From assembly GCA_027924585.1 (NCBI GenBank), contig BSBM01000092.1, positions 10,137,001 to 10,201,000 of the forward strand: DNA of 64,000 nt. Reading direction: 5' to 3'. Position 1 is the stretch's first letter. Each line of letters opens with the position of its first letter. The stretch comes from Larix kaempferi. Taxonomy: Eukaryota > Streptophyta > Pinopsida > Pinales > Pinaceae. The notes beneath the pieces were generated by a model, which was not told the origin of the DNA, made no database searches, and saw only the letters and a list, made by a program, of their open reading frames with translations. Below, piece after piece: positions 1 to 12,720 of this stretch. The translations under genes were made by a program, and so were the position numbers.

Positions 1-3000
1 GCTAGGTCCTCTACAATATTGTAGTTCTGAGCGACCTGAGCATTGGAATTGAAAACATAATTTCTAATCATGCTCTTGGGTGGACGCAAAACTGACTTGA
101 AAGAGGGCTTCTCGATGGTGAGAGAAGCGGGCGATATGGTGACGTCGGGAATTGAAGTGGAAGCTTTCTCAGTATTACTTCCAACAGGTTCCTTCGGTGG
201 GATGGAGTCATACAAACAAGAATGGGTGTTCAAGTTGACGGTCTCACTACGCATCATGAGAACATGTGCGGTGGAGGATGCCTCTCCCTGGGAAGGAGAG
301 GTTTCTTCGATCAGCTGTTGGTTTTGAGCGGGGAGGGGATCTTTGAGAACTGTGGTAGTAGAGTTTCCTTTGAGAAACTTTTGAACTTCATCTCGGTGAG
401 GACATTCTTTTGAGAAATGGTCATCACTGCACAACAAACAAGGATACTTCAACTTTCTCTTTTGTTTGGTGTCTTCTTGAGTGGGTTTGGGCTCCTGTTG
501 GTTAGAATATTTTTTAGGTTTCCCTTTATTATTCTTATTACCACCGGACTTCTGAGATGAAGCTGATTGCACAGAATTCACCTCTTTAGTGGAAGCAGGA
601 GTAGTGGGTTTGGTAGTGCTGCTTCTAGCCGGTGCTGGAGATGGGGAGGAACCCTGGGGGTTCGACAATCCAACAGTTTGAATAGAAGGCTGGGAAGCAA
701 GGGAACTGGTGATAACATCAGTTTGTGGTCCCTTGGGTGGTTTCACGGGATCGTGCGTAGGGCGAGGTGCATTGGGAACGATTTCATATAACGTGCCGGA
801 TTGAGCATAGACTGAGTCTAAGTAATGGGCATGGGAAATGGCCTATTCCTCAGTGACGGCCCCTCCCATGGCTACGTCTCGAGCTACGATGGGTAAGAGT
901 GAATTTGTAAGCCAGTTAGCCAAGAGTTGGTCTGGGATATGAGCCTTAATGAGACGTTGTCTTCGTCACCACTCATGAATATGATAGGAAATATGAGTCG
1001 CAGTGTTCTGGCGAAGAGAGGTCAATAAGTCCATACCAGTCTCATAGCGAATGGGTAACTGGAAGTGGGTCAAAAATGACATAGCAAGAGATCAGAAATC
1101 TGGAAAAGAATTAGGTGGAAACTCAATGTACCACTTGGAAGCTGGGCCGATGAGATTCCGTTGAAATAACCTAAGACGGATCGAGTTGTCCATCAAGGAG
1201 TTGGATGAACACCATAAATGGTATGTCATCACATGGTTTTTAGGATCCTTGCTAGGCTTTCCATCATATTTGGGGATATCTGATGGTAACTTAATCGGAA
1301 TGGGTGGCCAGTTATGCCCATGGAAAATGGGGTCGTTCATCAGACGAGACAAGTTGGGTAAGTACAAAGTAGCCAATAAGGGCAGCTGTTGGTTTAGCTG
1401 GGGGTACTGGTAGTACTGATAAGGCATGTATGGACCGTTAGGACCTTGAATCGACTAATTATAAGGTGTCCCTGTGGGGAACTAATCGTAAGGGGGTGTG
1501 CCACCTGGACTGTAAGTAGGTCCACCACTATAAAAAGGTGGTCCATTACCATAATAGGGTGTCCCGTTACCGTAAGGTGGGGGTTCGCCTTCGCTGCCAG
1601 GAGGGGGTGGGCCACCTCCAAATGGTGGGGGTCCACCACTACCGCTAGGATAGGATGGGCCGCCATCGCCACCACTACCGGAATAGGGTGGGCCCCCACC
1701 ACCTCCGCCGAGAGGGGGTAGTGGTCCACCGCTGCCACCAGAAGGGTGAGGGCCTCCTCCACCACCTCCACAATAGTAGGGTGGTACTCCACCACCACCA
1801 CCATAATAGGGTGGTCCTCCACCACCACCAGGATGGGATAGTCCTCCACCACCACCACCAGGATGGGATGGTCGTCCACCACCACCTCTAGGATGGGATG
1901 GTCCTCCACCTCTGCAGGAAGGGGAAGGGCCTCAACTTCTGCTTCTAGGAGGGGGTGGACCATGATGGACGAAATGAGGTGGTCCTCCGCCAGAAGGTAG
2001 AGGTCCACCTCCTCCAGAGTTGTGTGGGGGCCCGCCGCCTCCAATGGGAGGTGGGGGTGGACCAAACGGGGGTGGAGCGACTTGAGGGAATGTAGGTGGG
2101 GGTCCATGTTGTAAAACATTTTGCTGTCCCCATAGAGTGTATGGATTTTTGGGGTAGAGTACCCCATAGAGTGCGTTTCCAGGATTAAGTTGTCTCAAAA
2201 CAGGGTTACGATGATCTGGATATGCTTGACTCGATGGTGGTTGAATTACATTGGATGGTCCCTTGACATGGGATAATCCCATAGGGGAAGGTCCGGGAGG
2301 TAAGGAATTTCCAACGGAAGGACTGATGGGAACTCCTCTTGCAGTATTATGGTTAAGAGACGAGGGTTTCCCCCCAGCAACTTATTGCTGACCACTAAGT
2401 AAAGGTTGACCCAACACGGTTTGTTGATTATCTACCATAGGATTAATGTTACATGTAAGGAAGGTAGGGGGTAAAGAGTATCCTCCCCGCAAGGTTTGAG
2501 GTGGGGGAGGAGCAGGTGACGTAATCGTGGTAGCAACAGATGTGTTGAACTGTTGTCCTTCAATAGGTTGGGTCATCTGAGGTATGGGACTGGTTTCCTA
2601 GGAGGGTTGACCAGTCTCATGGATGGTCAGGTTGTGCATGGATAGTTCCGGTGAATCAAAAGATACTATGTGAATTGGTATTTCTCTAAACCTGGCCCTT
2701 TGTGCAAGGCTTTGTCTTTGAACTTCATCACCCAAGGAACGTAAATGATCCAGGCGCTCACGAAGAGGTCTGAAAATCTTGGTGGAAGTGGGCCAGTTGG
2801 TTGGTGGAGTATTTTCTGGAGTATTCCAGGTAGGTGGGGATGCAACAGCAAAATGAGCCACTGGGTAGCCTAGAGATGATATCCAATAAACCGTTGTTGG
2901 ACCAACAGCTACCGCAGGGCCATCTTGGGGTGAATTTATCCATTCCAAAGATCCAAGCTCTCCCAGTAGAATGAGAGGTAGGTCTTGTGAAGTAGAAGTT

Positions 3001-3230
3001 TGTGCTTCTTCACCCTGCGGGGGGTGGGAGGCAGGTGAATCTGGAGGAAACATATGTGCTCCAACATTCAAAGTAGGGTTTTCCACTTCAGGTGACATGA
3101 CCCTAGCTTGTGGGTCCATCCTTACCTTCGAAATTACCTCCTGGTTAAGGGGATATTCTGGTGGTAAGTTCTGAATCCTACAGGACCTTCTCCAAGGAAA
3201 GTCAACCAAAGTGACTGAAACATAAGTTTC
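1..3230 (-). pseudogene. E1 gag (gag-pol N-terminal part), broken, runs off left edge
   Basis: The frame starts near 3230-3209 with a basic segment (VDFPWRRSCRIQNLPPEYP). It continues through a Pro/Gly-rich stretch to the retrotransposon gag domain at 1427-840, recognised by DIPKYDGKPSKDPKNHVMTY, LRLFQRNLIGPASKWYIE and, after the break, HAHYLDSVYAQSGTLYEI. A CX2CX3HX4C zinc knuckle (C-LL-C-SDD-H-FSKE-C) lies at about 440-402. It is followed by the usual linker toward protease, open to base 1. Three in-frame stops occur near 1089, 970 and 843; the one near 970 (after HEW) fits an Arg CGA to TGA change. The low-complexity part near 1940 also changes frame. Gag would form the capsid and package RNA; this copy could not make it whole. 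The gag assignment is firm, the exact start is not. Confidence 0.85.
1430..2130 (-). repeat. Gly/Pro-rich codon repeat inside E1 gag
   Basis: About 700 bp of imperfect GGTGGTCCTCCACCACCA-like units on the plus strand. In the gag frame they read as Gly- and Pro-rich runs. Variable unit number and small indels switch the reading frame near 1940, so several long open frames overlap here; none but the gag frame should be read as a gene. Confidence 0.8.
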
Positions 3231-3239
3231 TCCTAGGGC

Positions 3240-5380
3240 AAGCTAAACAAAAGAAAAGCAGTCCAGAAAAATCCTACTCAAACTAAGGCCGCAAGCAAAC
3301 TTATGTGACAAGAGTGGATTCAAAAGTCTGGAACCTCACAGGATTGTCAAGGCTCCGCAAATCTCTATATACCGTAGGGTCGAACAGTAAAACGCGACAA
3401 GGAAGATTAGGACCGTACCCTTTCCTGAATACCCGATTACTTGGACGGTACATGCAAAGTAATCTCCCCGAGTGCTGTTCTCGGTGTATTGCTCTGCCAA
3501 GATGGCCAAAAGGTTAACTCAGTTGGTCTTAGGAATCCTAATGGTGTCTCCCGATATACGCAAGGTACGTGGGGGCTCAAATTGGTAGTGGTGCTGTCTA
3601 ATGCACAATCGTACAGCACGAGACCTTCCTATATACTACCAAGTACGTAAAACACCTTTCTATATACACCAAGTAAGTGAAACACCTTTCGATATACGCC
3701 AAGTACACGAAGTACTTGGTGGGTACGTGAAAGAGCTTCGTTATACCTAGTTGGTACATGAAAGAGCTTCGATATACCAATAAGTATGTGGAAGACTACA
3801 GTACCCCCAGAATATAGTGCTGCAAAGTAACGACAACTGCCACGTTTTACGACGCCGAAACACATCTCTAACTTAGACACAAGTTACTAAAAATTTTACC
3901 CTAGTTCTACCGTTAATTTTATCTTGGACAGTTAAGTGAATGCATGAGGTGAGTACATAATCGTAAACATAATGCAGGCCCTAACCACATGCAAAAAATG
4001 TACTTTTATTTTGATGAACTCTATGTATGGGAGGGAGAAATTTCTTTCCAAATGATTTTACCAAAGCAACACAATGCAACACAATCCCAAAATCTACCAA
4101 ATTTGATAAAAAGTACTCTTTTTGTTTTCCATTTTTTCAAGCAAAAATCAACAAGCATGACAACCAAATCCAAACATATTTCTTTTGTCTTTTCGAATCA
4201 AAGTTTAAGAGATGAAAAGAGAGAAATTTCCTATCTAGAGCACTCTAACTTTTCAATTTCACTACGATAGCTTAAAAACACAAAAACCAAAAATGCATAC
4301 AATTCTTTCAAGCATGGAACCACTTTTGTAAAAGAATTGAACTCATTTGAATTTTTTAAGAAGATGAATGGTTCACAATTCCCGAAAAGCACAAATGACT
4401 AATTCTGCATCAAACTTTTCCAAAAGATTAATGAATGGCCATTTCCAATGCATGAAGTAATTTCTACAACGATTTCCAAATGTACTTGAAAACGGTAAAA
4501 ATGATGCAATTTCAATTACCAATTATATGCCAAGATTACAACTTGATAATATTGATATTTTTAAGCATGGATAACTAAAAAGAACATTGATTTGCAGCAC
4601 CCTAAAACTCATGAAATCTCAAGCAAAAGACAAGCACTCAAATGGACTGAAAACACTTCAAAACACTCAATCAAACAACTGAAATGCAAACAAAGCTTAA
4701 TGACAAGTGCAAAAAGGGAGTTTGGGATCAGATCCAATGCAGGTATTAGATCAGGTGAGGAGAGGGATGCTAACAAGGCTAAGTGGATGAAGATGGGAGA
4801 ACTCAAAGTATCCACCACTACCAGGCTTAATCTTATCAAGAAATGAGGCTCAATACAACCCACACAAAAACGAAACAAATTCAATACACTGAACAAAAGG
4901 GTCTCTGACTGGATCTCTTCACATAGAGAGGGTCTGCACACCAAACCAAAACTCAAATAAAAAAGATGGAGGGGGATGCCCAAATACCAATTCTAACATA
5001 TCAGTGTAGTCTATTTGTATACACAGAGCGACCATCGCAGGTCACTAGTGCGGGAAATGCGACGATGTCACAGGACACCAGTGGATGGGTTGCGATGATA
5101 GGCCAAAAGACAGAGAACAGAGATTAAAAAATGACACAGTGTCGTTGTGGCTCCACTACCCAGGTGTGACGGGCGAGATTCAAGTTCAAGAATGAACAAC
5201 TCTCCAATCAATGAGCAATAAAAATGGTTTGAAAAGAGTGAGTACAGACTCATAGGAGGACTATAGACTCTTCAAAGTGAATATTTGATGGTGAAAGAAG
5301 GCTTAGAAGGAAAATAAGATGGCTTGCGAAAGAAATCAACTGAAAATGAAATTCAAATTGAAAACTACAAACAATGCAAT
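3240..5380 (-). other. E1 5' leader (untranslated) region
   Basis: This 2.1-kb stretch lies between the primer site and gag of E1. It is AT-rich in its right half and holds the 30-bp minisatellite described separately. I see no convincing protein; the open frames are short and without recognisable domains. Long leaders are common in Tat/Athila-type gypsy elements. Confidence 0.5.
3620..3795. repeat. Degenerate ~30-bp minisatellite in E1 leader
   Basis: About five imperfect units share the pattern GATATACNCCAAGTACGTGA followed by AAACACCTTTC or AAGAGCTTC. One unit contains a short palindrome around AAGTACTT. Confidence 0.65.
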
Positions 5381-5397
5381 CCCTAGTATGGTCGCCA
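5381..5397 (-). promoter_or_regulatory. E1 primer binding site
   Basis: On the minus strand TGGCGACCATACTAGGG lies four bases inside the LTR end (..ATCAAACA). It resembles the TGGCGAC-type primer sites of Tat/Ogre-like gypsy elements rather than the initiator-Met site. Position and TGG start support the call; the tRNA is inferred. Confidence 0.6.
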
Positions 5398-5401
5398 GAT
5401 T

Positions 5402-6317
5402 TGTTTGATGGACAATCTACCAAAAGCAGACTCGAGGCCTGATCTCCCTAGCTCAACGCAAGTCTAGAACAAATAGAGACGCGAGTCTAGAACAAATAGA
5501 GACAGAACATAAATGACTTTCCTAGATCTAATTAGAGATCAAGGAACTAGATGCATTACCTCTTAGATCGCTGATCCTTTTCTCCTTGAATGCTGCTCCA
5601 AGCTTGATGGTCTTCACATCTGAGCTGCAAAACCTGTCAAGACAATACAACAACAAAACGAGTAAAACGCATCTACACAATAATAGATCTAAGTAAGCAG
5701 TTAAGTAGGAAAAATACGCAATATATTATTAACACAATGATATTGGTGGAAAGCACTTATATTACTGTATTAAAAGAGAAATACACAGGATGAAGAGATT
5801 ACAACCAATGACTTAACGTAGCAATCCTTCTCTCATCAAGCCAATGCCAAAGCCTCCAAAGGGGTGATGGATCTCTCAAGGGATGAGTGGAGATCTCTCC
5901 TAAGCTAATTTCACCAGCAATTAGATACTATAGACTTCCTCCCTTTGGAATGGGAGAGAGCTTCACTTATATAGGACTAAGTGGGTAGGGTAGGTTGAGA
6001 TATGGTAGGAGAGAGATAGGGGATCCTCCCAAGAGGTTAGGAACCGAATTCCAGCTTCCCCAAAGGCTAGGGATAGGGATACACATTAGCTAGCTTCGAG
6101 AATGGGCTCGAAGAAGCCATTTTAATCAATTAACTGAAATCGTCGCAGTCTGTAAGAGGACAACCTGCGACGTCGCAGGTTGCATTAGGACAACCTGCGA
6201 TGACCTCTCAAAACCTAGAATAAATGGATAAACATCTCTTCCAAGTTAATGAATTAGACAAAGGAACTTCAGGGATGTTTACACTGATCATCATGATGGA
6301 AAGATTTAGGTGTAACA
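5402..6317 (-). repeat. E1 5' LTR (916 bp)
   Basis: It is bounded by TGTT and AACA. On the minus strand it starts TGTTACACC and ends CCATCAAACA. A TATATAAG box on the minus strand (5966-5973) fits a promoter driving E1 leftward. A 22-bp perfect palindrome centred on CGACGT lies at 6161-6182. The partner LTR is outside the window, so the ends rest on TG/CA, the primer site and the sharp junction with E2. Confidence 0.75.
5966..5973 (-). promoter_or_regulatory. TATA box of E1 LTR
   Basis: TATATAAG on the minus strand inside the E1 LTR, oriented toward the gag gene. Confidence 0.55.
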
Positions 6318-8462
6318 TTTTTAGAAGCTTATTTTGATGATTTGACAGTATTTGGGTTGCTGAAGGACCATTGCGCAAACCTCAGACTGATGCTAGAAAA
6401 GTGCAGACAGCATCAAATGTCATTAAACTTGAAGAAGTGTATCTTTTGTGTACCCTATGGAATTCTATTGGGACACATTGTGTGCAAACAAGGCTTGATG
6501 GTTGACCCTGCGAAGATCGCAGTTATTGTAAACTTGCCAACACCGAACTCGACAAAGCAACTGCACACTACATTGGGGCATACGGGTTACTACAGGAAGT
6601 TTATAAAGGGTTATGTACAGATAACCGCGCCAATGGAGAAGTTGTTAAAGAAAGACGCGAAGTTCATCTGGAATGCAAAATGTGAGCAAGGATTTGACAC
6701 ATTAAAAGAGAAAAGGGAACTGCGCTGATCCTAGTTTTTCCAGACTGGGAGAAGCCATTCCATGTCCATGTCGATACTTCATGTCTAGCATTGGGCATCA
6801 TACTATCTTAGCCAGGAGAGGGAGGTATTGACCATCCCATTGCATTTTCGAGCAGGAAGATCTCATCGGCAGAAAAGAATTATACCACCACTGAGAGAGA
6901 AGGCCTAGCTATGGTCTATGCACTGCAGAAATTCAGGCACTATTTGCTTGGTGCGCACTTCTCTATGTTCACCGACCATTCTGCTTTGAAATACAAGGTC
7001 AACAAGCTAGTGTTAGGGGGGAAAATATGCACATGGTTATTACTCTTTCAGGAGTATGACTTTGAAATAGTGGTTAAGCCCAGCAGATTGAACTTAGGAC
7101 CTGATCATCTGTCAAGGATCGAGTCAGGAGAAGAACCTACGAACCTTGAAGACAATCTTCCCGATGTGCAGTTGTTTGTTATTCAGATTGTCGATGACTA
7201 CTATAAATATATCATAGACTTCTTGACTACCGGGTTGGCACTCATAGAGTTTACTACGCAGCAGAAGAAGCAGCTGGTAGTAAGAGCAGCAGACTTCACT
7301 ATAATTGCAAGTTAGTTATACAAATTGGGACCGGATGAAGTCCTACACAAGAGTGTGTTAGAACATGAGAAGCCATTCATATTGGATGATGCACATTCAG
7401 GGGTAGAAGGAGGTCACTACGCAGGAAGATCCACTATGCAGAAGATATTGCGGGCAGGGTTATGGTGGCATACTCTTCACAAAGATGCAAAGGAACATTT
7501 CCAAAGCTGCGATGTCTGCCAAAGGACAGGAAGACCATCGCGCAGTGATGAAATTCCATTGAATCCGTAGTTGAACCTTCAGGCCTTTGAGAAATGGTCC
7601 ATTGACTTTGTGGGGCCGATCAACCCACCGAAAAAAAGGACTGGTGCGAGATACATCATCACTGCCACCGATTATCTCACCAGATGGGAAGAAGCAAAGC
7701 CAGTAAAGGACTGTAGCGCAGGTATTGCCACATAGTTCATATTCAAATACATCCTTACGAGGTTTGGATGCCCGAATATCTTGATGAGTGATCAGGGAAC
7801 TCACTTTTTGAATAGAACAATTGAAGCACTAATTGAAGAGTTCCATATTTACCACTAGAGAAGTACACCATATCATCCACAAGCAAATGGAACTGTGGAG
7901 GATTTCAACAAAGTGTTGGAGCATGCGCTAACTAAGGTATGCAATGTAAATCAGGACGACTGGGACTTGTGCATTCTAGTTGTAATATGGGAATACAGGA
8001 TCACATGCAAGAAATTGACGGGCCACACACCTTTTAGGTTGACCTATGGATAGGAAGCAATAATGCCTATGGATTACATTGTTCCCAGCTTGAGAATAGC
8101 TACGTTTATAGGCATGGAAGATCAAGAAGCACTAGAAGAAAGACTTCTACACTTGGTTGGGTTGGAGGAAGATCGCTTCATCGCAGGCTTTCACCAGCAA
8201 TTGCAGAAAGATAGAGAAAAAGCATGGCATGATCACCATATCAAGAACAAGTCTTTTCAGGTAGGTGATCTAGTCCTCCTATATGATAGCAAATTTATGA
8301 AGTTTCCTGGAAAGTTTAAAATGCATTGGCTTGGTCCATATACTGTTGTACATGTTACTAACGGTGGCGTAGATTAGTTAGCCACATTAGTAGGAGACAA
8401 TTTACCTGGATTATTCAATGGAAGTAGGATAAAACCCTATCGGGATAGCTCTACCTCGCAGC
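6318..8462 (+). pseudogene. E2 pol remnant: RT end, RNase H, integrase
   Basis: Starts mid-RT just at the YxDD region (AYFDDL) and keeps the RT thumb (LLGHIVCKQGLMVDP, GHTGYYRKFIKGY). After a 1-bp deletion near 6710 the RNase H follows (NYTTTEREGLAMVYAL, MFTDHSALKY). The integrase HHCC region is at 7380-7550 (GGHYAGR, CDVCQRTGRPSR). The core has D (WSIDFVGPI), D (LMSDQGTHF) and E ([12 protein letters not shown]). The C-terminal [14 protein letters not shown] and WLGPYTV motifs close it. In-frame stops interrupt it near 6812, 7314, 7570, 7732, 7856, 8052 and 8376. It would have copied and integrated the element; it is dead now. Confidence 0.85.
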
Positions 8463-9289
8463 ATCCTATGAAAAAAAAAAAAAGAGAGAAAGAAAAGAAG
8501 AACTGCAGAGATCCAAGCTCAAAAAGGTAGCTGCGCTACCCCAAGAAGGCAGAATAATGTACAAACCTCACAGCCAAGAACCGCATAGTGCAAAGCTGAA
8601 AAGGTAGCTGCATCAGTCAAAGGGAAAATGACGACTATGGACTATGGGTAGCTGCAACGAAAGACATAAAGCCGTAGCGCAACTACGCAGATGAAGACAT
8701 GAGGGCAATGGATGCCAACAAAGCAAACTGTCTAAACCGCCAGCGCATCATGACGGAAGTAAGTGACCATGCCAACTGTCATCCATTTAGTAATCCGTTA
8801 TTCAAAAAAGGGTGGCACTGACACAATCCCGCATTAAAGGATTATCCTATCCATTCAGGCGTAATAAAGAATGAAATGATTGAGATCATAACGGGATCCG
8901 GGCAACGGACTTGGCATTTAATCATCCGCTAGGCTGTCATACGGCTGCCAGTACCATTACACCTCGGCATTTAAGGAAATTTAATCTGACTCGACATATT
9001 TTACGGAGAAAAGGATTGAGATGCCAACGAGATCTTGTCCATCACACTTAGCACTTAATGCCTAGTCTATCCGTTTCCGGTACATTGATTGTCACATAAG
9101 GTGTAGATCCAGCCTAGATTTTGAAAACGGATGCAACATTAAATCTCTAGGTTAAATGACGAAGGCAAACTGTCGGGTAAATGTTCTATAAATATGGACC
9201 AGCTCATCCTTATGCATTTTACTGTGAATTTGAAATTTTACCAACTGTGAAGACTGTAAGAACTTAGCACCTAGAAGCACAAGTGTTCA
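8463..9289 (+). other. E2 spacer between pol and extra ORF
   Basis: No coding frame is visible. It begins with an A/G-rich run just after the pol end and corresponds to the E3 spacer at 28207-28841. Confidence 0.45.
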
Positions 9290-9297
9290 TTGAGTTT

Positions 9298-12200
9298 ATG
9301 TCCAAAGAGCAGACATTAGAAGAGATCCTTGGCACTTTCCAACATTCTGGCATAAGTCGAGTGATGAAGACACCACCTAAGTAGATGACACCAGAACGGG
9401 GTGGCTCGTCCAAGAGCCCGAAGCCGAACCAACTGCAACAGCAAAAGGAAGACAAGCACTCGGCTACCGCATAGGAAAAATCAAAGACACCAGGAAGAGT
9501 ATATCAGTCCGAGGAAGAGTGATTCGAAAAGGTATTCGGATGATCCACGGTTGTCATTTTTGTTGTCGACGTTTCGAATCCCAAGCTGGATTCATCATCA
9601 GGATAGAATATGTTGTAAAAAGTTGCTTACCTGCGTATAAATAGTTAGGGATGCCTTCTCATATTTTCATCTTTTCATCTTCGTCTTCTTCATCTTTTCA
9701 TCTTCAATAATGATGTTTCAGCTTCAGCACCAAAGTACTAAAAATTCATTCAAAAAATTTTATCCATTCATAAACGTAAACCATTCACGCTTGAGACCCT
9801 AATTCTAGAAATATCATCTTTAATTAATTAATAATAAACATTAATAATAATCATTAAAGTAATGATTATTAAAAGACCTTTACTAATGAACTATAATAAT
9901 AAAGGTCTAAAATAAGAAAAATAATAATAAAAATATAAAGAGGGTCTCAATGGTCGCTAATTAATAATTGATTATTAATAATCATCAAATTATCCTTAAA
10001 AGATTAACACATTTAAAAATAATCAAGAATAAAATCATTAAAAAGTATAAACTAAGGATATGTCTCATTAATAATCAATTATTAAAAATAATGGTCCAAT
10101 GAAGAGTGATTCCCTGGAAAGGAACTTGGAGAAGAATGCAAAATATGACATCCCATTGCCGCCAATGTTGAAGAACATCCGGACAAAGGAAGATTTGCTT
10201 AGAAGAATTCCTACCTCCAAGTTTGTTGATCACGATCTAATGGATGCTGAGAAATTCCCACACCTACAGAAGGACTGGTACATGTATAGCAGAGATGACG
10301 GGACCATGAAGAAAGCAGAGGTTGTTCCAATGGACTGGGCGTTGCCATTGTCCTGGGTTGGTCTGCTCAACTTCTGAGGATCCCACATTTTGAGCGCATC
10401 AAAGAATGCAAGGTTGTGGTGCATACCCTGCTATCTTGTATGCACCAGGGATACATTTTGATGGACTTTAAGGTCAACATCACTGTCGCAATGATAGCAA
10501 GGATTACCGGTTTGAGTAAGAAGGGCGACGACCTTGCTGCAGAATTTGTCAGCAAGAAAGACGATCAGGAATTACCCACGAAAATAAAGGCGGAGTTTCA
10601 ATTGATGAGAGGGCACCGAGGATATGAAACTGATTCCATCACAATTGAACCCTTGCGGTTCACCATTCAATTACTTGCGGGGAGGCTGCTGAGGAAAGAA
10701 AGCCCAAAGGAAGTATCTGCATCAGTAGTGGACCCAGCTTCCAAAGCCATGGATGGACATGAGTATAATTGGGCAAAATTTCTGCTCAATGAGTTTTTGT
10801 TGGATGTACAAGATACCGAGGACAAAGGGTTACCCTTCCACTTTAGCTGGTTGCTAATACTTATTGCTTTCATAGGTTGGAAAGAACCCGCGCATCATAA
10901 TGACCTGCCGATAGCAGTAGATGACTGTCGCATGGTCTGCTTCGCAAACATGTGGCCACAAACGTAGAGAAGCAGGGACTCAATGATATGCAATTCCTGA
11001 CGTATTTTTAGCAATTATGCACGGTTATTGAGAAGACTGCATGCATCACAGAAGAGGTGACGAGCACCTATAAACCCAAGATAATTTTCAAGGATGGCTT
11101 ACACTGTATCCACATACAACCGCGCCTATCAGCAGAGACATGGTTCGACGGCCAATATCAGCTCGACGTGCCAATGATCGAGCTGATCATTGAGGACTAG
11201 CTTGATAGCTGGAAAGAAGATGCACCAGAGACTGTTATCACTACATCTTCGGAGGAAGAAGAAGGGGACCAAACAGACAAGAACCTAGAGGGATAAAGCA
11301 CACCAATTCAAACACCTGTGCCACAAGTAGGCAAGAAAACAAAGGAACTGGCTACACAGACACCGGAAAAGCCACAAAAGAAGAAGTCCAAAGCCAACAA
11401 ACCGCCACTTGACAGAATGATCCATGATGATGACTATGAACAGATTGCATCGCGGGTGTCTTCACACCTAGAGGATAAGGAAGAACCATCACAAGCAGAG
11501 GTCAGAGAAAATATCAATAAACTGACTAGTCTGGTCTTACGGATGGAGCAAGTCCATCGTAACTTGACTAAGGAGCCAGACCATCATGGCCACTTGGGGG
11601 AGTCAAGTGAGCCGATGCGCATGTCACCTTCCTTTACAACACGGACGCGCATCGTCAAGATTGCGCCAATTTCCATTTTGTTCCCAACAGATGAGATGAC
11701 AGAAACTGCGAGGCTGCTCAAACAATTGGAACTTAGTGTATCTATGTTGCCAGCTGAAGTATTGCACCAGTTGCACACCGAAATATCCCATGAAATGTAC
11801 GAATGATGCATCATCTTGCACAATCAGCGCCATCAATATGAAGAGAGTTAAAAGAAATTGCAAGGAGAATGTGAGCAGAAGGAAAGGGAGCTTTAGCACA
11901 CGCAAGAAAAGCAGCACAGGATAAAAGGATCAGTGTCAGCAGTATACATGAGGCTACCCTAAATTGAAGAAGAATCAAAATTTGAGATGGCTATCCTACA
12001 GATCAGTGTGGTTGTAGATAGCTTTCAGGAAAAAATGAAAGGATTAGAAATTTCCCATGAAGAGAATATTACAGAGATGGAAGCCGCCATCAGGCAGAGA
12101 TGTCCGAACTGGCAGCCCGATGGCGAGTTGACATAGCACAGCAGGCGGAAGAAGCAAGAGAAGAGGCACCGAGGGCCATTATGCAAGGCATCTACGCAAC

Positions 12201-12720
12201 AATCGCGCGATGCCAAATCCTGCTAGATGATGTTTCGAACATATGGAGCATATTGTAGGATGAGCCGGAGTTGCAAAATATCCACAATGAAATACAACAA
12301 AAGAAACAAGAAGTGGATTCCACGGATGTTTCTATGAAGGAAATGTCGGTACGCCAGAAAAGGCACGCCTTTGAGCAAAAAAATGTACTTAGAAAGGAGC
12401 TCGAGGCTTTAAGAGCAAAGGAAGCTGAAAACTCTTCGAGGTTACAGCCATTACAAGAAGAAGCACTCACCCTGACGGACTAAATTGAGGTAAAGTTGCA
12501 AGAAATTCATGAAAGAGAGGCTCAAGTCAAGGAGCAAATTCTGGAACCTACCTCAGACGAGATGCTAAACATGGTAAGAGGCCATGAGAAAGAAATAAAG
12601 GAAGTAGTTGCAAAGCTAAGTGCAACTGTCCAAGACTTTACTGCGCGATCAGGTATTTCAAAGGATGCACAGATGGAGCAGCTGGATTGAAGTGGCTCGG
12701 GACAAGCCACAATTCAGTGT
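9298..12720 (+). pseudogene. E2 extra ORF downstream of pol, broken
   Basis: Homologous to the E3 extra ORF. A likely start is MSKEQTLEEILG at 9298. The reading is interrupted by a 575-bp insertion (9526-10100), resumes at 10113, and then drifts through three frames: a globular part with NAKYDIPLPPMLKN, MIARITGLSKKGDD and LPFHFSWLLILIAFIGW; a Lys/Glu-rich linker near 11320; and coiled-coil-like K/E/Q segments at 11800-12690. It ends SGSGQATIQC with a TAG that belongs to the first bases of the 3' LTR. No enzyme motif, signal peptide or membrane segment is seen. Function is unknown; its place is where env-like genes sit in other gypsy lineages. Confidence 0.6.
9526..10100. mobile_element. 575-bp insertion in E2 extra ORF, flanked by 12-bp duplication
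   Basis: GAAGAGTGATTC occurs at 9514-9525 and again at 10101-10112. Removing one copy plus the intervening DNA rejoins the ORF as in E3. The insert starts GAAAAGGTATTCGG, has TCTTCATCTTTT-type runs near 9660 and an AT-rich right half with inverted repeats (AGACCTTTA...TAAAGGTCT). Class unknown; the long duplication suggests target-primed (LINE/SINE-like) insertion. Confidence 0.55.

Larger units (their letters stand above)
1..6317 (-). mobile_element. E1: Ty3/gypsy LTR retrotransposon, 5' part, minus strand
   Basis: Read on the minus strand the order is 5' LTR (6317 to 5402), primer site (about 5397 to 5381), a long leader, then a gag frame that runs off the left edge. The right boundary is sharp: the LTR ends AACA at 6317 and at 6318 the sequence resumes as reverse-transcriptase sequence homologous to E3 at 26062. 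E1 is therefore inserted inside E2. Protease, RT, integrase and the 3' LTR would lie left of base 1. The gag has three stops, so this copy is defective. Confidence 0.85.

Noticed and set aside
1394-2167. 257-codon minus-strand open frame rich in His, Pro, Val and Leu
   Set aside because: It is the wrong frame of the Gly/Pro repeat in E1 gag; the gag frame is the one that joins flanking conserved motifs.
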